This document shows positions 27,154 through 35,887 of a stretch of DNA of 64,000 nt, piece after piece. Every line of letters begins with the position of its first letter. Position 1 is the first letter of the stretch. The stretch is from CAYQXJ01 sp964421565. Its GTDB lineage: Bacteria; Planctomycetota; Brocadiia; SM23-32. The stretch is taken from positions 1 through 64,000 of the forward strand of contig CAYQXJ010000012.1 in assembly GCA_964421565.1 (NCBI GenBank), in the 5' to 3' direction. The notes beneath the pieces were generated by a model, which was given only the letters and a program-made list of their open reading frames with translations, ran no database searches and was not told the DNA's origin. A program made the translations under genes and the position numbers.

Positions 27154-30100
27154 ATGCGGCGTTCTGTGGGCTTCCTGTGCACCGCCATCGTGTCCCTGCT
27201 GCTTGTTGGCAGGGCAGTCTCCGGCGCACAGACGGAGGCTGCGTCGAGCCCGATCCTTCTCAAAGCGATTGAGGTGACCGAACGAATCGAGGACATCGGC
27301 AAGCGCATCGACGCGTGCATCCTGGTGGCCGAGGCGGCCGCCGAGTGCGGGGATGAACATCTCGTCGCACAGGCGTTGCGCTCAGCGGAGCGCATGGCTG
27401 CTCAGGCGCCTATCAACTCCCACCGGAAGCTGGCGCCCGTCTGCACGTCGTGGCTTCGGGTCGGTCTCCCGGACGAGGCCCTGAGAGTCGCCCGATTGAC
27501 TCCCGCTGAGTTCGCTGCCGTCGAGTTACTGCCCGACGTTGCTGCCGAGTACGGTGCCTCCGGGCGAGGTCCTGAAGCGGCTGAGGTTCTGCAGGAGGCC
27601 ATCGCAGCCACCGCCGCGCAGCCGAACCATGTGAGAGCGCACGCCCGGGCCCTGGCAGCCAGGGCGTTCGCTGAAATGGGGCGCAGCGAACAGGCCCGCA
27701 AACTGCTCCGGGAAGGGGAGAAACTCATCCAGGAGCCTAACGGCGAGAGCGGTAAGACCCTGAGCAGCGTCCTGGAATCTTGGGCGTACCTCGGCGATGC
27801 CGACGCCATCCGCCGTCTCGCCGCACGGTTTGAGGCGTCAGAGGAGCTGCCCCCCGCACTGCTCGGTGCTGCCGTCCCCTCCGCGACAAGGGGCGATCAG
27901 GATATGGCGGAGATGCTCGTTCGGACCGCAGTTGACCACATGCCGAATGAGGAACCGCTGGTCCGCCAGCTCATTCAGGCTGGGGACAGTGCCCTCGTTC
28001 ACGGCCAGGAACAGCTCGCACTGTACGCCGCCAAGACCGTAGAAGAGGTCGCGCTCCAGACCTCCACGACACGGGGCTCTTCTGCCCTCAACGGCGTGGC
28101 CGCTCTCTACTCCAGACTCGGCCGTTGGGATGATGTCCTGCGCCTGTCGCGACGCCTGGGGGATGACCTCACAACTTGCCGCTATCTCGTCAGTGTGATC
28201 CTCGATGAAGCGCGGCGCGGCAACCTGGCCCGCGTCAGGAAGCTGCTCGCCGATCTGGATCCTGATCTGCTAAAATATGCTGGGACTTCGCTGCTCAGAG
28301 GTTTGGCCGATGTCTACCTGAAGCTCCATCCCAACCTTACAATGCAACAAGCAAGCAGCGTGATGCCGGCCGAACTGCGCCACGAGGTGCAGGCAGCCGC
28401 CGCTCGCAGGGCAGCCCGGGCACGAACATACGAGGTGGCGATCGACTGGGCCAACGACATCACCTTCACCCCGCTCCGCGACGAGGCGCTCCAGGAAACC
28501 ACCTTGCTCTGCCTGAAAGTGGCAGAGCCGGACGACTTCGAGGCCGCCGCACGCGCGGCCCGCCGGGCGGCAAAACTCCTGAACACGCCCACCAAAGCCC
28601 ACACCGTCTGGTTCCACGTCGGCGTAAACGCCCTCACCCACGGCTTCGCAGACACAGCGCGCGAAGCAGCGCGAACGTTGGAATCCATGCTCCCCCGCCT
28701 GTCACGCGAAGGCCCTCTTGAGCAGGGCCACGCGCGCATAGGCATCCTCAAACACCGTCTCGGCCAGAGAGAAGACGCCATCGAGCAAATAAATGAGGGC
28801 ATAGGCAGGGCCGAACAAATAAGCTGCGGCAGTTGCCGCGAGGAGGTACTCGCCGAAATCTACCGCGAGATAGCACAGTTTGCAGACGCCGATCTGCTCA
28901 TCGCGGCTCTCGAGCAAACCTACCTGCCTTACCCAAAGTATACCGGCGCAATCACCGCCCTGAACGCATCAGCGGACCTGACAGCACCGCAAAGGCACAG
29001 CCTGCTGAACATTGCTCTGGCAGCCGCCGGCGGCAAAGGCAACTTGCCCGAACGCCTGGCAGGTTACATCGAGGTGGCCAGGCTCTACCGGCGCTTCGGC
29101 CTCGAACCGCAGCCCGACATCGTCGGCCCAATCATGGCACAGGCGCGCACCGTCGAACCAATCCAGCGAGCGCAACCAACCAGCGGACCACTGCCGACGA
29201 ACACCGCCCACCTGCTCTACTTCTACCGGGAAAGCTGCGACCAGTGCCGCAAAACAGCAGCCCTGCTGGAGGCACTGCTGCCACAGTTGAGCGACGTCTA
29301 CATAGCGAAGCTCGACCTCGATACGGAATACGGCGCCCTGCTCAACGAAGCCATCGGTGCCGGAATCAACCTCCCCGAGCGCAAGCGTGGCGTGGCGCCG
29401 GCCATCCTCACGGCGGCCGGGGCACTGGTCGACCGACAGATCACAGAGGAAGACCTCCTGGCCCTCATCGACGCCTCCCGGGGCTACCCCAGTGCAGAGC
29501 GCCTCTACGGCAGCGGCAAGGACCTGGCACGCCGCAGAATGCGCAAAAGGTTCGAATCCTTCGGCCTTCTATTCCTGGCCGGCGCGGGCCTGGTGGACGG
29601 CATCAACCCGTGCGCCTTCACCGTGATCATCTTTTTCCTCGCCTACCTCGCACACGTCGGCCAGAGCCGCCGACAGGTCTTCACGGCCGGCATCGTCTTC
29701 GCCATCGCCGTGTTCGTCACCTACTACGCCATAGGGCTGGGGCTGCGCGGACTGCTCGATATCGGCGAGAAGAGCTGGGACCGCCTGTCCAACTTCATCC
29801 TGCTGGCAAGCGCCGGCCTCGTCCTGCTCGCTGCCCTCCTCAGCCTGCTCGATGCCATCAAGGCCCTTCGCGGGAATGCCGAGGAGATGGCCCTCTCACT
29901 GCCCGACTCGCTCAAGAGCCGCATCCGTCGCACCATCAGCTCGCGCACTCGCACGGGCGTCACGGTCGGCGCCACATTCGGCCTCGGCGCCCTGGTGGCC
30001 TTGTTCGAATTCCCCTGCACCGGCCAGGTCTACACCCCCATCATCGTGTCCCTACGCTACTTCCCCGAACTGCGCTGGGGCGCGGCTGGCTACCTGCTCA

Positions 30101-30351
30101 TCTACAACGCCTTCTTCATCCTGCCCCTTCTGCTGGTCCTCGTCGGCGTCCTGTTCGGCCTCACCTCCGAGAAGCTCACAGCCTTCTTCCGCCGACACAT
30201 CGCCCTCACCAAGCTCACCATGGCAGCCGTCTTCATCGTCCTGTTCGCCTTCCTCCTCATCCAGATCATCCCCTCTGCGGATGAACCCACCCTCAACGCG
30301 GTTGACAGCAAACCACAGAGCACAGTAGAATCCATGGACCTGGGCGGTTAG
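27154..30351 (+). CDS. Secreted helical-repeat region fused to thioredoxin and DsbD/CcdA-type membrane domain
   Basis: From the ATG at 27154 (GAGGG 8 nt upstream) the product has 1065 residues; an ATG at 27121 in frame is the alternative. A signal peptide (1-25) precedes about 620 residues of TPR/HEAT-like alpha-helical repeats. A thioredoxin-like domain (about 680-775) has the active site Cys695-Asp-Gln-Cys698. Then come about six to eight TM helices of the DsbD-beta/CcdA fold, with the paired cysteines in NPCAF (Cys820) and FPCTG (Cys955). Such domains carry electrons across the membrane to reduce periplasmic disulfides. The order (periplasmic Trx before the membrane domain) and the large helical platform are unusual. 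Its stop codon lies inside the tRNA-Val gene. Confidence 0.9.
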   Translation: MRRSVGFLCTAIVSLLLVGRAVSGAQTEAASSPILLKAIEVTERIEDIGKRIDACILVAEAAAECGDEHLVAQALRSAERMAAQAPINSHRKLAPVCTSWLRVGLPDEALRVARLTPAEFAAVELLPDVAAEYGASGRGPEAAEVLQEAIAATAAQPNHVRAHARALAARAFAEMGRSEQARKLLREGEKLIQEPNGESGKTLSSVLESWAYLGDADAIRRLAARFEASEELPPALLGAAVPSATRGDQDMAEMLVRTAVDHMPNEEPLVRQLIQAGDSALVHGQEQLALYAAKTVEEVALQTSTTRGSSALNGVAALYSRLGRWDDVLRLSRRLGDDLTTCRYLVSVILDEARRGNLARVRKLLADLDPDLLKYAGTSLLRGLADVYLKLHPNLTMQQASSVMPAELRHEVQAAAARRAARARTYEVAIDWANDITFTPLRDEALQETTLLCLKVAEPDDFEAAARAARRAAKLLNTPTKAHTVWFHVGVNALTHGFADTAREAARTLESMLPRLSREGPLEQGHARIGILKHRLGQREDAIEQINEGIGRAEQISCGSCREEVLAEIYREIAQFADADLLIAALEQTYLPYPKYTGAITALNASADLTAPQRHSLLNIALAAAGGKGNLPERLAGYIEVARLYRRFGLEPQPDIVGPIMAQARTVEPIQRAQPTSGPLPTNTAHLLYFYRESCDQCRKTAALLEALLPQLSDVYIAKLDLDTEYGALLNEAIGAGINLPERKRGVAPAILTAAGALVDRQITEEDLLALIDASRGYPSAERLYGSGKDLARRRMRKRFESFGLLFLAGAGLVDGINPCAFTVIIFFLAYLAHVGQSRRQVFTAGIVFAIAVFVTYYAIGLGLRGLLDIGEKSWDRLSNFILLASAGLVLLAALLSLLDAIKALRGNAEEMALSLPDSLKSRIRRTISSRTRTGVTVGATFGLGALVALFEFPCTGQVYTPIIVSLRYFPELRWGAAGYLLIYNAFFILPLLLVLVGVLFGLTSEKLTAFFRRHIALTKLTMAAVFIVLFAFLLIQIIPSADEPTLNAVDSKPQSTVESMDLGG

Positions 30352-30418
30352 CTCAGTTGGCTAGAGCGCCAGCTCGACACGCTGGAGGCCACTGGTTCGA
30401 GTCCAGTACCGCCCACCA
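30342..30418 (+). tRNA. tRNA-Val (anticodon GAC), with C at position 33
   Basis: The 77-nt cloverleaf has acceptor GGGCGGT/ACCGCCC, D stem GCTC/GAGC, anticodon stem CCAGC/GCTGG, loop TCGACAC, variable loop AGGCC, T arm ACTGG-TTCGAGT-CCAGT, and an encoded CCA. The anticodon GAC reads valine. The base before the anticodon (30375) is C, where U33 is almost invariant in elongator tRNAs. The first 10 nt overlap the end of the upstream coding sequence (stop TAG 30349-30351). Confidence 0.9.
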
Positions 30419-30447
30419 TCCCCCCCGCTGTGAGCCGCAGAATGCGC

Positions 30448-30476
30448 TTGACAGACGGACCGCAAAGCACTATACT
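30448..30476 (+). promoter_or_regulatory. Promoter of tmRNA
   Basis: TTGACA (30448-30453), a 17-bp spacer and TATACT (30471-30476) form a near-consensus sigma70 promoter. The mature tmRNA end lies 13 bp downstream, close to the expected start site. Confidence 0.85.
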
Positions 30477-30488
30477 AAAAGTAGTTAT

Positions 30489-30865
30489 GGGGGCGAAAGG
30501 GTTTCGACCGGGCCCCTGAGTTGGAGTTGCGCACCGAGGTTGTCAGGCGGCCTCGTAAAACACCTGACAAAACCAAACATGCCGACGAAACACCGGCATA
30601 CGCAATGGCTGCGTAACTAAACGTGGCCGCGCCCTCGCGGGTCTCACCTGCTGGCCCGCCCGGGCGACAAACTAAGCAGGTGTACCCGCCCCGGCGCAGC
30701 CAGGTCGCAGGTGGGGAACCCGGCGATCCCGGGCATAACGGGCTGGCCGTGCTGAATCCCGTCAACCGGAGTCAGCCCGGCGAGACAGAAGAAGGTTGAC
30801 TACGTGCGTAGAAGCTTCAACAGATGGACCCAGGGACGCGGGTTCAATTCCCGCCGCCTCCACCA
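30489..30865 (+). ncRNA. ssrA: Transfer-messenger RNA (tmRNA)
   Basis: The RNA is about 377 nt. The 5' end GGGGGCG pairs with CGCCTCC at the 3' end (one G-T), followed by ACCA, making the tRNA-like acceptor. TTTCGAC near the 5' end and GGTTCAATTCC near the 3' end are the D- and T-arm hallmarks. The tag frame reads from GCC (30581) to TAA (30614-30616) as ADETPAYAMAA, comparable to E. coli ANDENYALAA. tmRNA rescues stalled ribosomes with SmpB, which is not encoded nearby. It is a single-piece gene, with no sign of the permuted form. Confidence 0.95.
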
Positions 30866-31845
30866 TTCCCCCACCGCAGCAACCTGTACCCCGCCAACAG
30901 CTTGCACCGTTAAACCGCCGGCATCCCCTTCCTGCCCGCCGCCGCACCGCATACACATAGCCCACGCACTCACGCCCACAGCATCTCATACAGGCCCCAC
31001 TATGCCCCGCGATTGTGGTTATCCGTCTCACGCCCTTGAATTACAGGCACCTATGACGAAATGGGTTCGTTTGGCAATGGGCATGCTGCACTGACCTACC
31101 TTCCGCCCACGGCGGCACTATATATATGCTGTGCGCGGTGTGGGGCGATTGTAACGGTTGTGTGTCGCGTATGTCCCCTCGCTCCGGGCCTGCGGTGCGG
31201 ACGGGGCGGCGGACATGGCCGGACGGTGGCCGGGATTCTCGGGGTGCGGCGTCCGGCGCGGCCCCGCGCCGGCAATCGCCCCGCCATGTGCCGGTCGAGG
31301 GGCGGCCCCGCGCCGGCCGGCGGCGGCGCCGCGTCCGGATGGTTTCCGGGATTTCGGGGGTAGTGGGTCCGGTTGGTCATAGCGGGGGCCATCCTACCCG
31401 TTACCTTTCGGCGCGCCGTCCGATATGTCCCCATTTGGGCGTCGGTTCCGAGCCGCGCGGCGCTATAGTCGCATGCCCGGCCTGCGCATCGCAGCCGCCC
31501 AGGGGGCACTGCCGGAAGAAATCGTGAAGCTTCGCGCTGGTGCACCTTTTCGGGCACGGGCAAGATGCCCGTGCTACGCAGGGGATTCCCTGCACAGGCT
31601 GCAAGGCATGCCGTGCCGTGGCCACAGGACCCCGGACGAGGACGCGGGCCGTCCTTCCGCGCCGTTGCCTTGCGTGCCTGGCCCTGCTATGGTTTGCCCG
31701 TGCTGCAGTGTGATCGGCACCGAACGGAGAAACGGAGGATGAGAGGGCAGACCGGTCGATTGCCCGCCGCGCCGCAGCCCGAAGGCCGGTGAGCGAGAGC
31801 GGATTGCGCCGGGCGCCTGAGAACCCCTGTTCCATAGGGAGAGTC
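30866..31845. other. GC-rich non-coding region with a REP-like hairpin
   Basis: Nearly 1 kb without a convincing gene. Short ORFs here are frame-open only because of the very high GC, and their products are Arg/Pro/Gly-rich with no SD. A TATATATA run lies at 31119-31126. The part 31190-31350 is extremely GC-rich and holds two near copies of CGGCCCCGCGCCGG. A perfect 8-bp hairpin GCACGGGC-AAGAT-GCCCGTGC lies at 31554-31574. No clear promoter for the downstream gene was found. Confidence 0.6.
31554..31574. repeat. REP-like palindrome
   Basis: GCACGGGC, loop AAGAT and GCCCGTGC form a perfect hairpin. Similar ACGGGCAAGATGCCCGT palindromes are, from memory, scattered between genes in some planctomycete-like and cyanobacterial genomes. 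Only one copy is seen in this window, so the repeat status is inferred. Confidence 0.45.
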
Positions 31846-32742
31846 ATGAGCAAACGCGTGTTGAGGGTGGACGAAGAGAACCGGGCTGCGGGACCTTCCT
31901 GCGGGCAGGTGCGCATCGCCGAACCGATGACGCCCCGGGTGCTCGAGGCACTCGGCGTGCCGCGGCCCTTCCCGCCGCCGGAACCGGGCTTCGCGCCGGA
32001 CGGTGACTGGACGCAGACCTACCGCATCTGGGGCGGGCACGGCTGGATCGACTGCTGCTACAAGACGGTCGGGGTGCTGCGCCTGCGGCGCGAACGCCTC
32101 GGGCAAGGCGAAAAAGGAGCCACCCCAGGCGCACATCGCCTGAGTGTGGAGCAACGGATCATCCTGGAAGGTGGCATCGTACACACGCTCGAGGCGGAGG
32201 CGCTATCGACCTGCGACACAGTCGGGTCCCTGCGCACGTGGAGGGTTCACAGCACAATGACGACGACATCGGGCGAACCCGAGCCGCGATTGAGCTGCGT
32301 GCGAAAGGGGCGGGTGAGCGAAGATGGCGAGAGCTGGCAGGTCACGGTCAGCGGCGCGCGGCAGGCCACTCACGAGCGGCCCCTGGGCTCGTCTCTGACC
32401 AGCGACTGGTCGCTTCTGGAGGCGGTGCAGCGGTTGCCCTTTGCGCCGGTTGAGTGCCCGGCCTTCGAGTTGCTGGAGGGAATGGCCACGCTGAAGCGGG
32501 GGTTTCGGCTGTACCACGGCGAGGCGCCGGAGGAAGGGCTGCAGGAGCAGCGCCTTCCCCTGCACAGGTTCTACTTGATCGGGCGGGGGCAGTTGCCGAC
32601 CGACTACTGGGTGGACGAGCGCCACCGACTGATCATGGCCATCAGCGGCAGCCGAGCCCTGTTCCTCGACGACGACGCGGAGACCCCCTTCCGCAGCAGT
32701 CTGGAGAGCCAGAGGTCGGGGAAAGGCCACTACCATGAGTGA
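31846..32742 (+). CDS. Protein of unknown function coupled to a sulfatase
   Basis: This 298-residue protein has no signal peptide or TM segment. I do not recognise a family. It is beta-rich in appearance, with Trp/Tyr/Cys clusters near residues 45-65 (DGDWTQTYRIWGGHGWIDCC) and a C-terminal YWVDERHRLIMAISGSRALF segment resembling the end of a beta-barrel or lipocalin-like fold. The ATG at 31846 follows GGGAGAG and is preferred over an upstream frame opening. Its last 8 nt overlap the sulfatase start (ATGAGTGA), so the two are translated together and probably act on the same substrate. Confidence 0.75.
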   Translation: MSKRVLRVDEENRAAGPSCGQVRIAEPMTPRVLEALGVPRPFPPPEPGFAPDGDWTQTYRIWGGHGWIDCCYKTVGVLRLRRERLGQGEKGATPGAHRLSVEQRIILEGGIVHTLEAEALSTCDTVGSLRTWRVHSTMTTTSGEPEPRLSCVRKGRVSEDGESWQVTVSGARQATHERPLGSSLTSDWSLLEAVQRLPFAPVECPAFELLEGMATLKRGFRLYHGEAPEEGLQEQRLPLHRFYLIGRGQLPTDYWVDERHRLIMAISGSRALFLDDDAETPFRSSLESQRSGKGHYHE

Positions 32743-34033
32743 GAGACGCCCGAACATACTGATCATGACGGCCGATCAACTGAGCCTGAATGCGATCGGC
32801 GCTATGGGATGCCACGACGTGGAGACGCCGGCGCTCGACGAGCTGGCGGCGCGGGGGACGCTTTTCACGGAGTCTTACACTACGTATCCGGTCTGTGTGG
32901 CGGCCCGGTCAAGCTGGTGGACGGGACGCATGCCGTCGGAGACCGGCATCCAGCGGCCGCAGCCCCATAAGGGCATCCGCGCGGACCTGCCGACGCTGGC
33001 CGAGTGGCTCGGCGAGCACGGCAGCTACGAGCCCATCCATGCCGGCAAGTGGCACGCCCCGGACCTGATCGTCACCCGCCACGAGCAACTGCCCGGCTTC
33101 TACGCCATCACCACGGGCATCGACGACCAGGGCTTCATCATGGACCCGCACGTTGCGACGGCGTGCTCATCGTTCCTGCGCAACCGGCAGGCCCGGCGAC
33201 CTCTGCTGCTGGTTGCCGAGTTCATGAACCCCCATGATATCTGCGAGTGGCTCTTCCTGAACACGGCCAACCACGAGGCCCTGCCCTACCCGCAGATCGC
33301 CGACGCGTTGCCGCCGTTGCCGTCGAACTGGGACGTGGTGCCGCAGGGCGAGCCGGCGGCGATCAAGAGGTTCCGCCAGACTTTGGAACCACAGGTGGGC
33401 TACTGGGAGGAGCTGCACTACCGCTATTACCTGTGGAGCTACTACCGCCACGTGGAGGCAGTTGACGCGGAGGTCGGGCGCATCCTGCAGGCCCTGCGCG
33501 ACGCGGGGCTGGAGGAGAGTACCATCGTGGTTTTCACTTCGGACCACGGAGAGGGTCGCGGCTGCCACCGAATGACGCACAAGGCGTTTCCGTACGAGGA
33601 GGTGTGCAAGGTGCCGCTGATCGTGAGCTGGCCGGGCACGTTGGGCGAGGGCGCGGTGGATCGGACTTCACTGGTCTCGGGGATGGACATCTTCCCGACG
33701 CTCTGCGACCTGGCGGGGGTGGAGGCGCCGGGCTCCGTGGGTGGCGCGTCGCTGCGGCCGGCGCTGCAACGGGGGGAGCCGATCGAGCGGGACTCCGTGG
33801 TGGTGGAGTTGGCCGGTGGCCGGGCCGCCGCCCTGCGCACGCGCCGCTACAAGTACATTCGCTACGCCGAGGGGCCAACCGAGATGCTGTTCAACCTCGA
33901 GGACGACTCGGGGGAGACACGGAACCTGGCCGGCGACCCGGCTCACGAATCGGTCCTGGCCGAGCACCGCGAGATGCTGAGGCGGTGGCAATCCGGCCTT
34001 GACCGCTGCCTGGCGGCCGACGACACGCGGTAG
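32735..34033 (+). CDS. Sulfatase, cysteine type (CxAxR)
   Basis: The 432-residue protein has the alkaline-phosphatase/sulfatase fold. The N-terminal metal site NILIMTADQ, the formylglycine motif Cys54-Val-Ala-Ala-Arg58 followed by SSWWTGRMPSE, the HAGKWHAP block near 100, and FTSDHGEGRG near 270 are all present. Sulfatases hydrolyse sulfate esters after the Cys is oxidised to formylglycine; CxAxR is a permitted variant of CxPSR. No signal peptide is visible, suggesting a cytoplasmic enzyme for imported sugars or small molecules. No maturase gene (anSME/FGE) lies in the window. It is coupled to the unknown gene upstream. Confidence 0.93.
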   Translation: MSERRPNILIMTADQLSLNAIGAMGCHDVETPALDELAARGTLFTESYTTYPVCVAARSSWWTGRMPSETGIQRPQPHKGIRADLPTLAEWLGEHGSYEPIHAGKWHAPDLIVTRHEQLPGFYAITTGIDDQGFIMDPHVATACSSFLRNRQARRPLLLVAEFMNPHDICEWLFLNTANHEALPYPQIADALPPLPSNWDVVPQGEPAAIKRFRQTLEPQVGYWEELHYRYYLWSYYRHVEAVDAEVGRILQALRDAGLEESTIVVFTSDHGEGRGCHRMTHKAFPYEEVCKVPLIVSWPGTLGEGAVDRTSLVSGMDIFPTLCDLAGVEAPGSVGGASLRPALQRGEPIERDSVVVELAGGRAAALRTRRYKYIRYAEGPTEMLFNLEDDSGETRNLAGDPAHESVLAEHREMLRRWQSGLDRCLAADDTR

Positions 34034-34148
34034 CGCCCGGCAGGCGACGGAGGTGGACGCGCCCCGTGTTGGCGTTGCCCGTGTAGGATCGTCCGCTGCG
34101 TGGAACCGCACAGCGCCCCGCGCGTCGGGCTGAGCCGGGGCGCCTGGC

Positions 34149-35708
34149 TCAGGTTAGCTCCGCCCCGTTGCGCACCTCTTGCGGCGTCGGCATGCTGTTC
34201 ATACGCATCAGTTCCGCCGCCGCGGCGAGCGTGGGGGCGTAGCCGGCGCCGGCGACCGCCATGATGCGGCCATCGCTGACGTAGTAGGCCACAAACTTCC
34301 GCTCCGAGGGCTCTCCCCTGATGATGATGTCGTCCCAGCCGGGAGCGTGTCCCACGTACTGCAGGCTGAAATGGCCGTGGAGCGTCCAGAAGAAGGGCAC
34401 TCCGTTGTAGGCCACGACATGGCCGGCCATGTTGAGCCCGGCGACGCGCCCGTGCTGCTCGGCCAGGCGCCAATGCTCGATGCGTATGGGCTCGCCGGTG
34501 CGCCAGTCGGGGAAGCGCGCGATGTCGCCGCTCGCCCAGACCCCTTCGGCCACGCGCAGGCGCTCGTCCACGCTCAGGCTGCCATCATCGTTGAGTTCGA
34601 CCCCGGCGATCATCTTGGTAGCCGGCCGCACACCGACACCCTCCAGCACGAAGTCCGCCTCGAGGCGTTCGCCGTCTGCCAGGACGACGGCCTCGACGGT
34701 TCCGTTCCCCTCGAACGCCTCGACCCTGGCCCCGAGCCGGAAGCCGATGCCCTTCTCCTCGTGCATGGCGTGGAACACCTGCCCGACTTCCGGCCCGAGC
34801 ACGCGCGCGAACGGCACCTGTTCCGGGGCGACGACGGTCACTTCCACGCCTCGCCCGTTCAGGCTGTATGCCGTTTCCAACCCGATGAAACTCGCCCCGA
34901 TGACGACGGCCCGGTTGCCTTCTTCGGCCACTTCCTTGATGCGCAGGCAGTCCTGTGCGCTGCGCAGAGTGAACACGTTCTGCAGGTCGCCGCCGGGCAG
35001 GTCGAGCCGCCTGGGAACGCTCCCGGTGGCAAGCAGCAGCGCGTCGGCCGTCAATGACTCCCCGTCGGCGCATTCGACGGTGCGGCTGCCCACGTCGACG
35101 TGCGTCACCTGCCGGCCCGTCCAGACTTCGATGCCATGTTCCTCGTAGAAGCCGCCCTTGCGCAGTGCGGGCACCTTCGAGCGCTTGGCAGAGCCGAGGA
35201 AATCCTTGCTCAGGTCGGGCCGGTCATAGGGGCCGTGCTCTTCGCCCGTAATCATGGTAATGCGCCCCTGATAGCCCCCCTGGCGCATGGCCTCCGCGGC
35301 GGCGTTTGCCGAAGCGCCGGCACCGACGATAACGAAGTGCCGCCCGTCTGCGCCGGGATCGTACTTCGCCATCTGCATGGTGCGTTCGGACGCTGTGCCC
35401 TCCGGTATCACGACAATGACGTCGTCCCCATCGACGCGCACCTCGAACTGTCCCAGGGCGTCGAGCGCCGGCGGGTCTTCCAAATCGCCGCTGACGGCGT
35501 CGAAGACGGACTGATGCCACGGGCAGAACAAGCGCCGCCCATGCAGCGTGCCGTCCTTGAGCGGTGCGCCATAGTGGGGGCACCTGGCGCCGAGGGCATA
35601 GAACTCACTGTCCACGCGGACCAGCAGCACCGTGCGCTCACCCACGCTGACCTGCTTCATCTGCCCATCTGACAGATCACTGACCTGCGCCACTATCTGT
35701 TCCGGCAT
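34149..35708 (-). CDS. Rieske ferredoxin fused to an FAD/NAD(P)-dependent reductase (AIFM3-like)
   Basis: The protein has 519 residues. An N-terminal Rieske domain (1-105) carries Cys43-x-His45 and Cys62-x2-His65, which bind the 2Fe-2S cluster. Residues from about 120 form a pyridine-nucleotide-disulfide-type flavoprotein with FAD loop VIVGAGASANAAAEAMRQGG, NAD loop VVIGASFIGLETAYSLNGRG and the GDIARFPDW motif. The layout matches AIFM3-like/NirD-type oxidoreductases, which pass electrons from NAD(P)H to a redox partner. The ATG at 35708 follows GGGGGAGAG; the upstream in-frame extension includes promoter sequence. No oxygenase lies nearby, so the acceptor is unknown. Confidence 0.93.
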   Translation of the reverse strand: MPEQIVAQVSDLSDGQMKQVSVGERTVLLVRVDSEFYALGARCPHYGAPLKDGTLHGRRLFCPWHQSVFDAVSGDLEDPPALDALGQFEVRVDGDDVIVVIPEGTASERTMQMAKYDPGADGRHFVIVGAGASANAAAEAMRQGGYQGRITMITGEEHGPYDRPDLSKDFLGSAKRSKVPALRKGGFYEEHGIEVWTGRQVTHVDVGSRTVECADGESLTADALLLATGSVPRRLDLPGGDLQNVFTLRSAQDCLRIKEVAEEGNRAVVIGASFIGLETAYSLNGRGVEVTVVAPEQVPFARVLGPEVGQVFHAMHEEKGIGFRLGARVEAFEGNGTVEAVVLADGERLEADFVLEGVGVRPATKMIAGVELNDDGSLSVDERLRVAEGVWASGDIARFPDWRTGEPIRIEHWRLAEQHGRVAGLNMAGHVVAYNGVPFFWTLHGHFSLQYVGHAPGWDDIIIRGEPSERKFVAYYVSDGRIMAVAGAGYAPTLAAAAELMRMNSMPTPQEVRNGAELT

Positions 35709-35771
35709 TCGCTCTCCCCCTGTGTTGTCGAACATCTGGTCCGCCGTGGCAGCGGCGGCAACCCCGCATGC

Positions 35772-35800
35772 AGTACACCGCAGGTGGGGGCTTATGTCAA
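35772..35800 (-). promoter_or_regulatory. Promoter of the Rieske-flavoprotein gene
   Basis: On the minus strand TTGACA (35795-35800), 17 bp and TGTACT (35772-35777) lie 64 bp upstream of the chosen start. This position also argues against the longer reading frame. Confidence 0.7.
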
Positions 35801-35821
35801 GCCGGCCGGCGGCTTCCGCTT

Positions 35822-35850
35822 TTGACACGCCTTGCGCTGCAGAGCAGAAT
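35822..35850 (+). promoter_or_regulatory. Promoter of priA
   Basis: TTGACA (35822-35827), 17 bp and CAGAAT (35845-35850) lie 38 bp ahead of the priA ATG and diverge from the reductase promoter. Confidence 0.6.
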
Positions 35851-35887
35851 GGGTGCGGTTGCCCGATTCACCTGCCGCGAGTGCCCC

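Noticed and set aside
28833..30284. 483-codon frame overlapping the thioredoxin/DsbD part of the fusion gene
   Set aside because: Composition is Arg/Pro/His-rich in the manner of a frame-shifted GC-rich gene, while the other frame has clear motifs and TM helices.
31126..31527. Overlapping Arg/Pro/Gly-rich ORFs on both strands in the GC-rich gap
   Set aside because: Open only because of base composition; no SD and no recognisable sequence.
30866..31845. Possible CRISPR or tandem repeat array in the GC-rich gap
   Set aside because: Only two near copies of one short motif and a single hairpin; no regular spacing.
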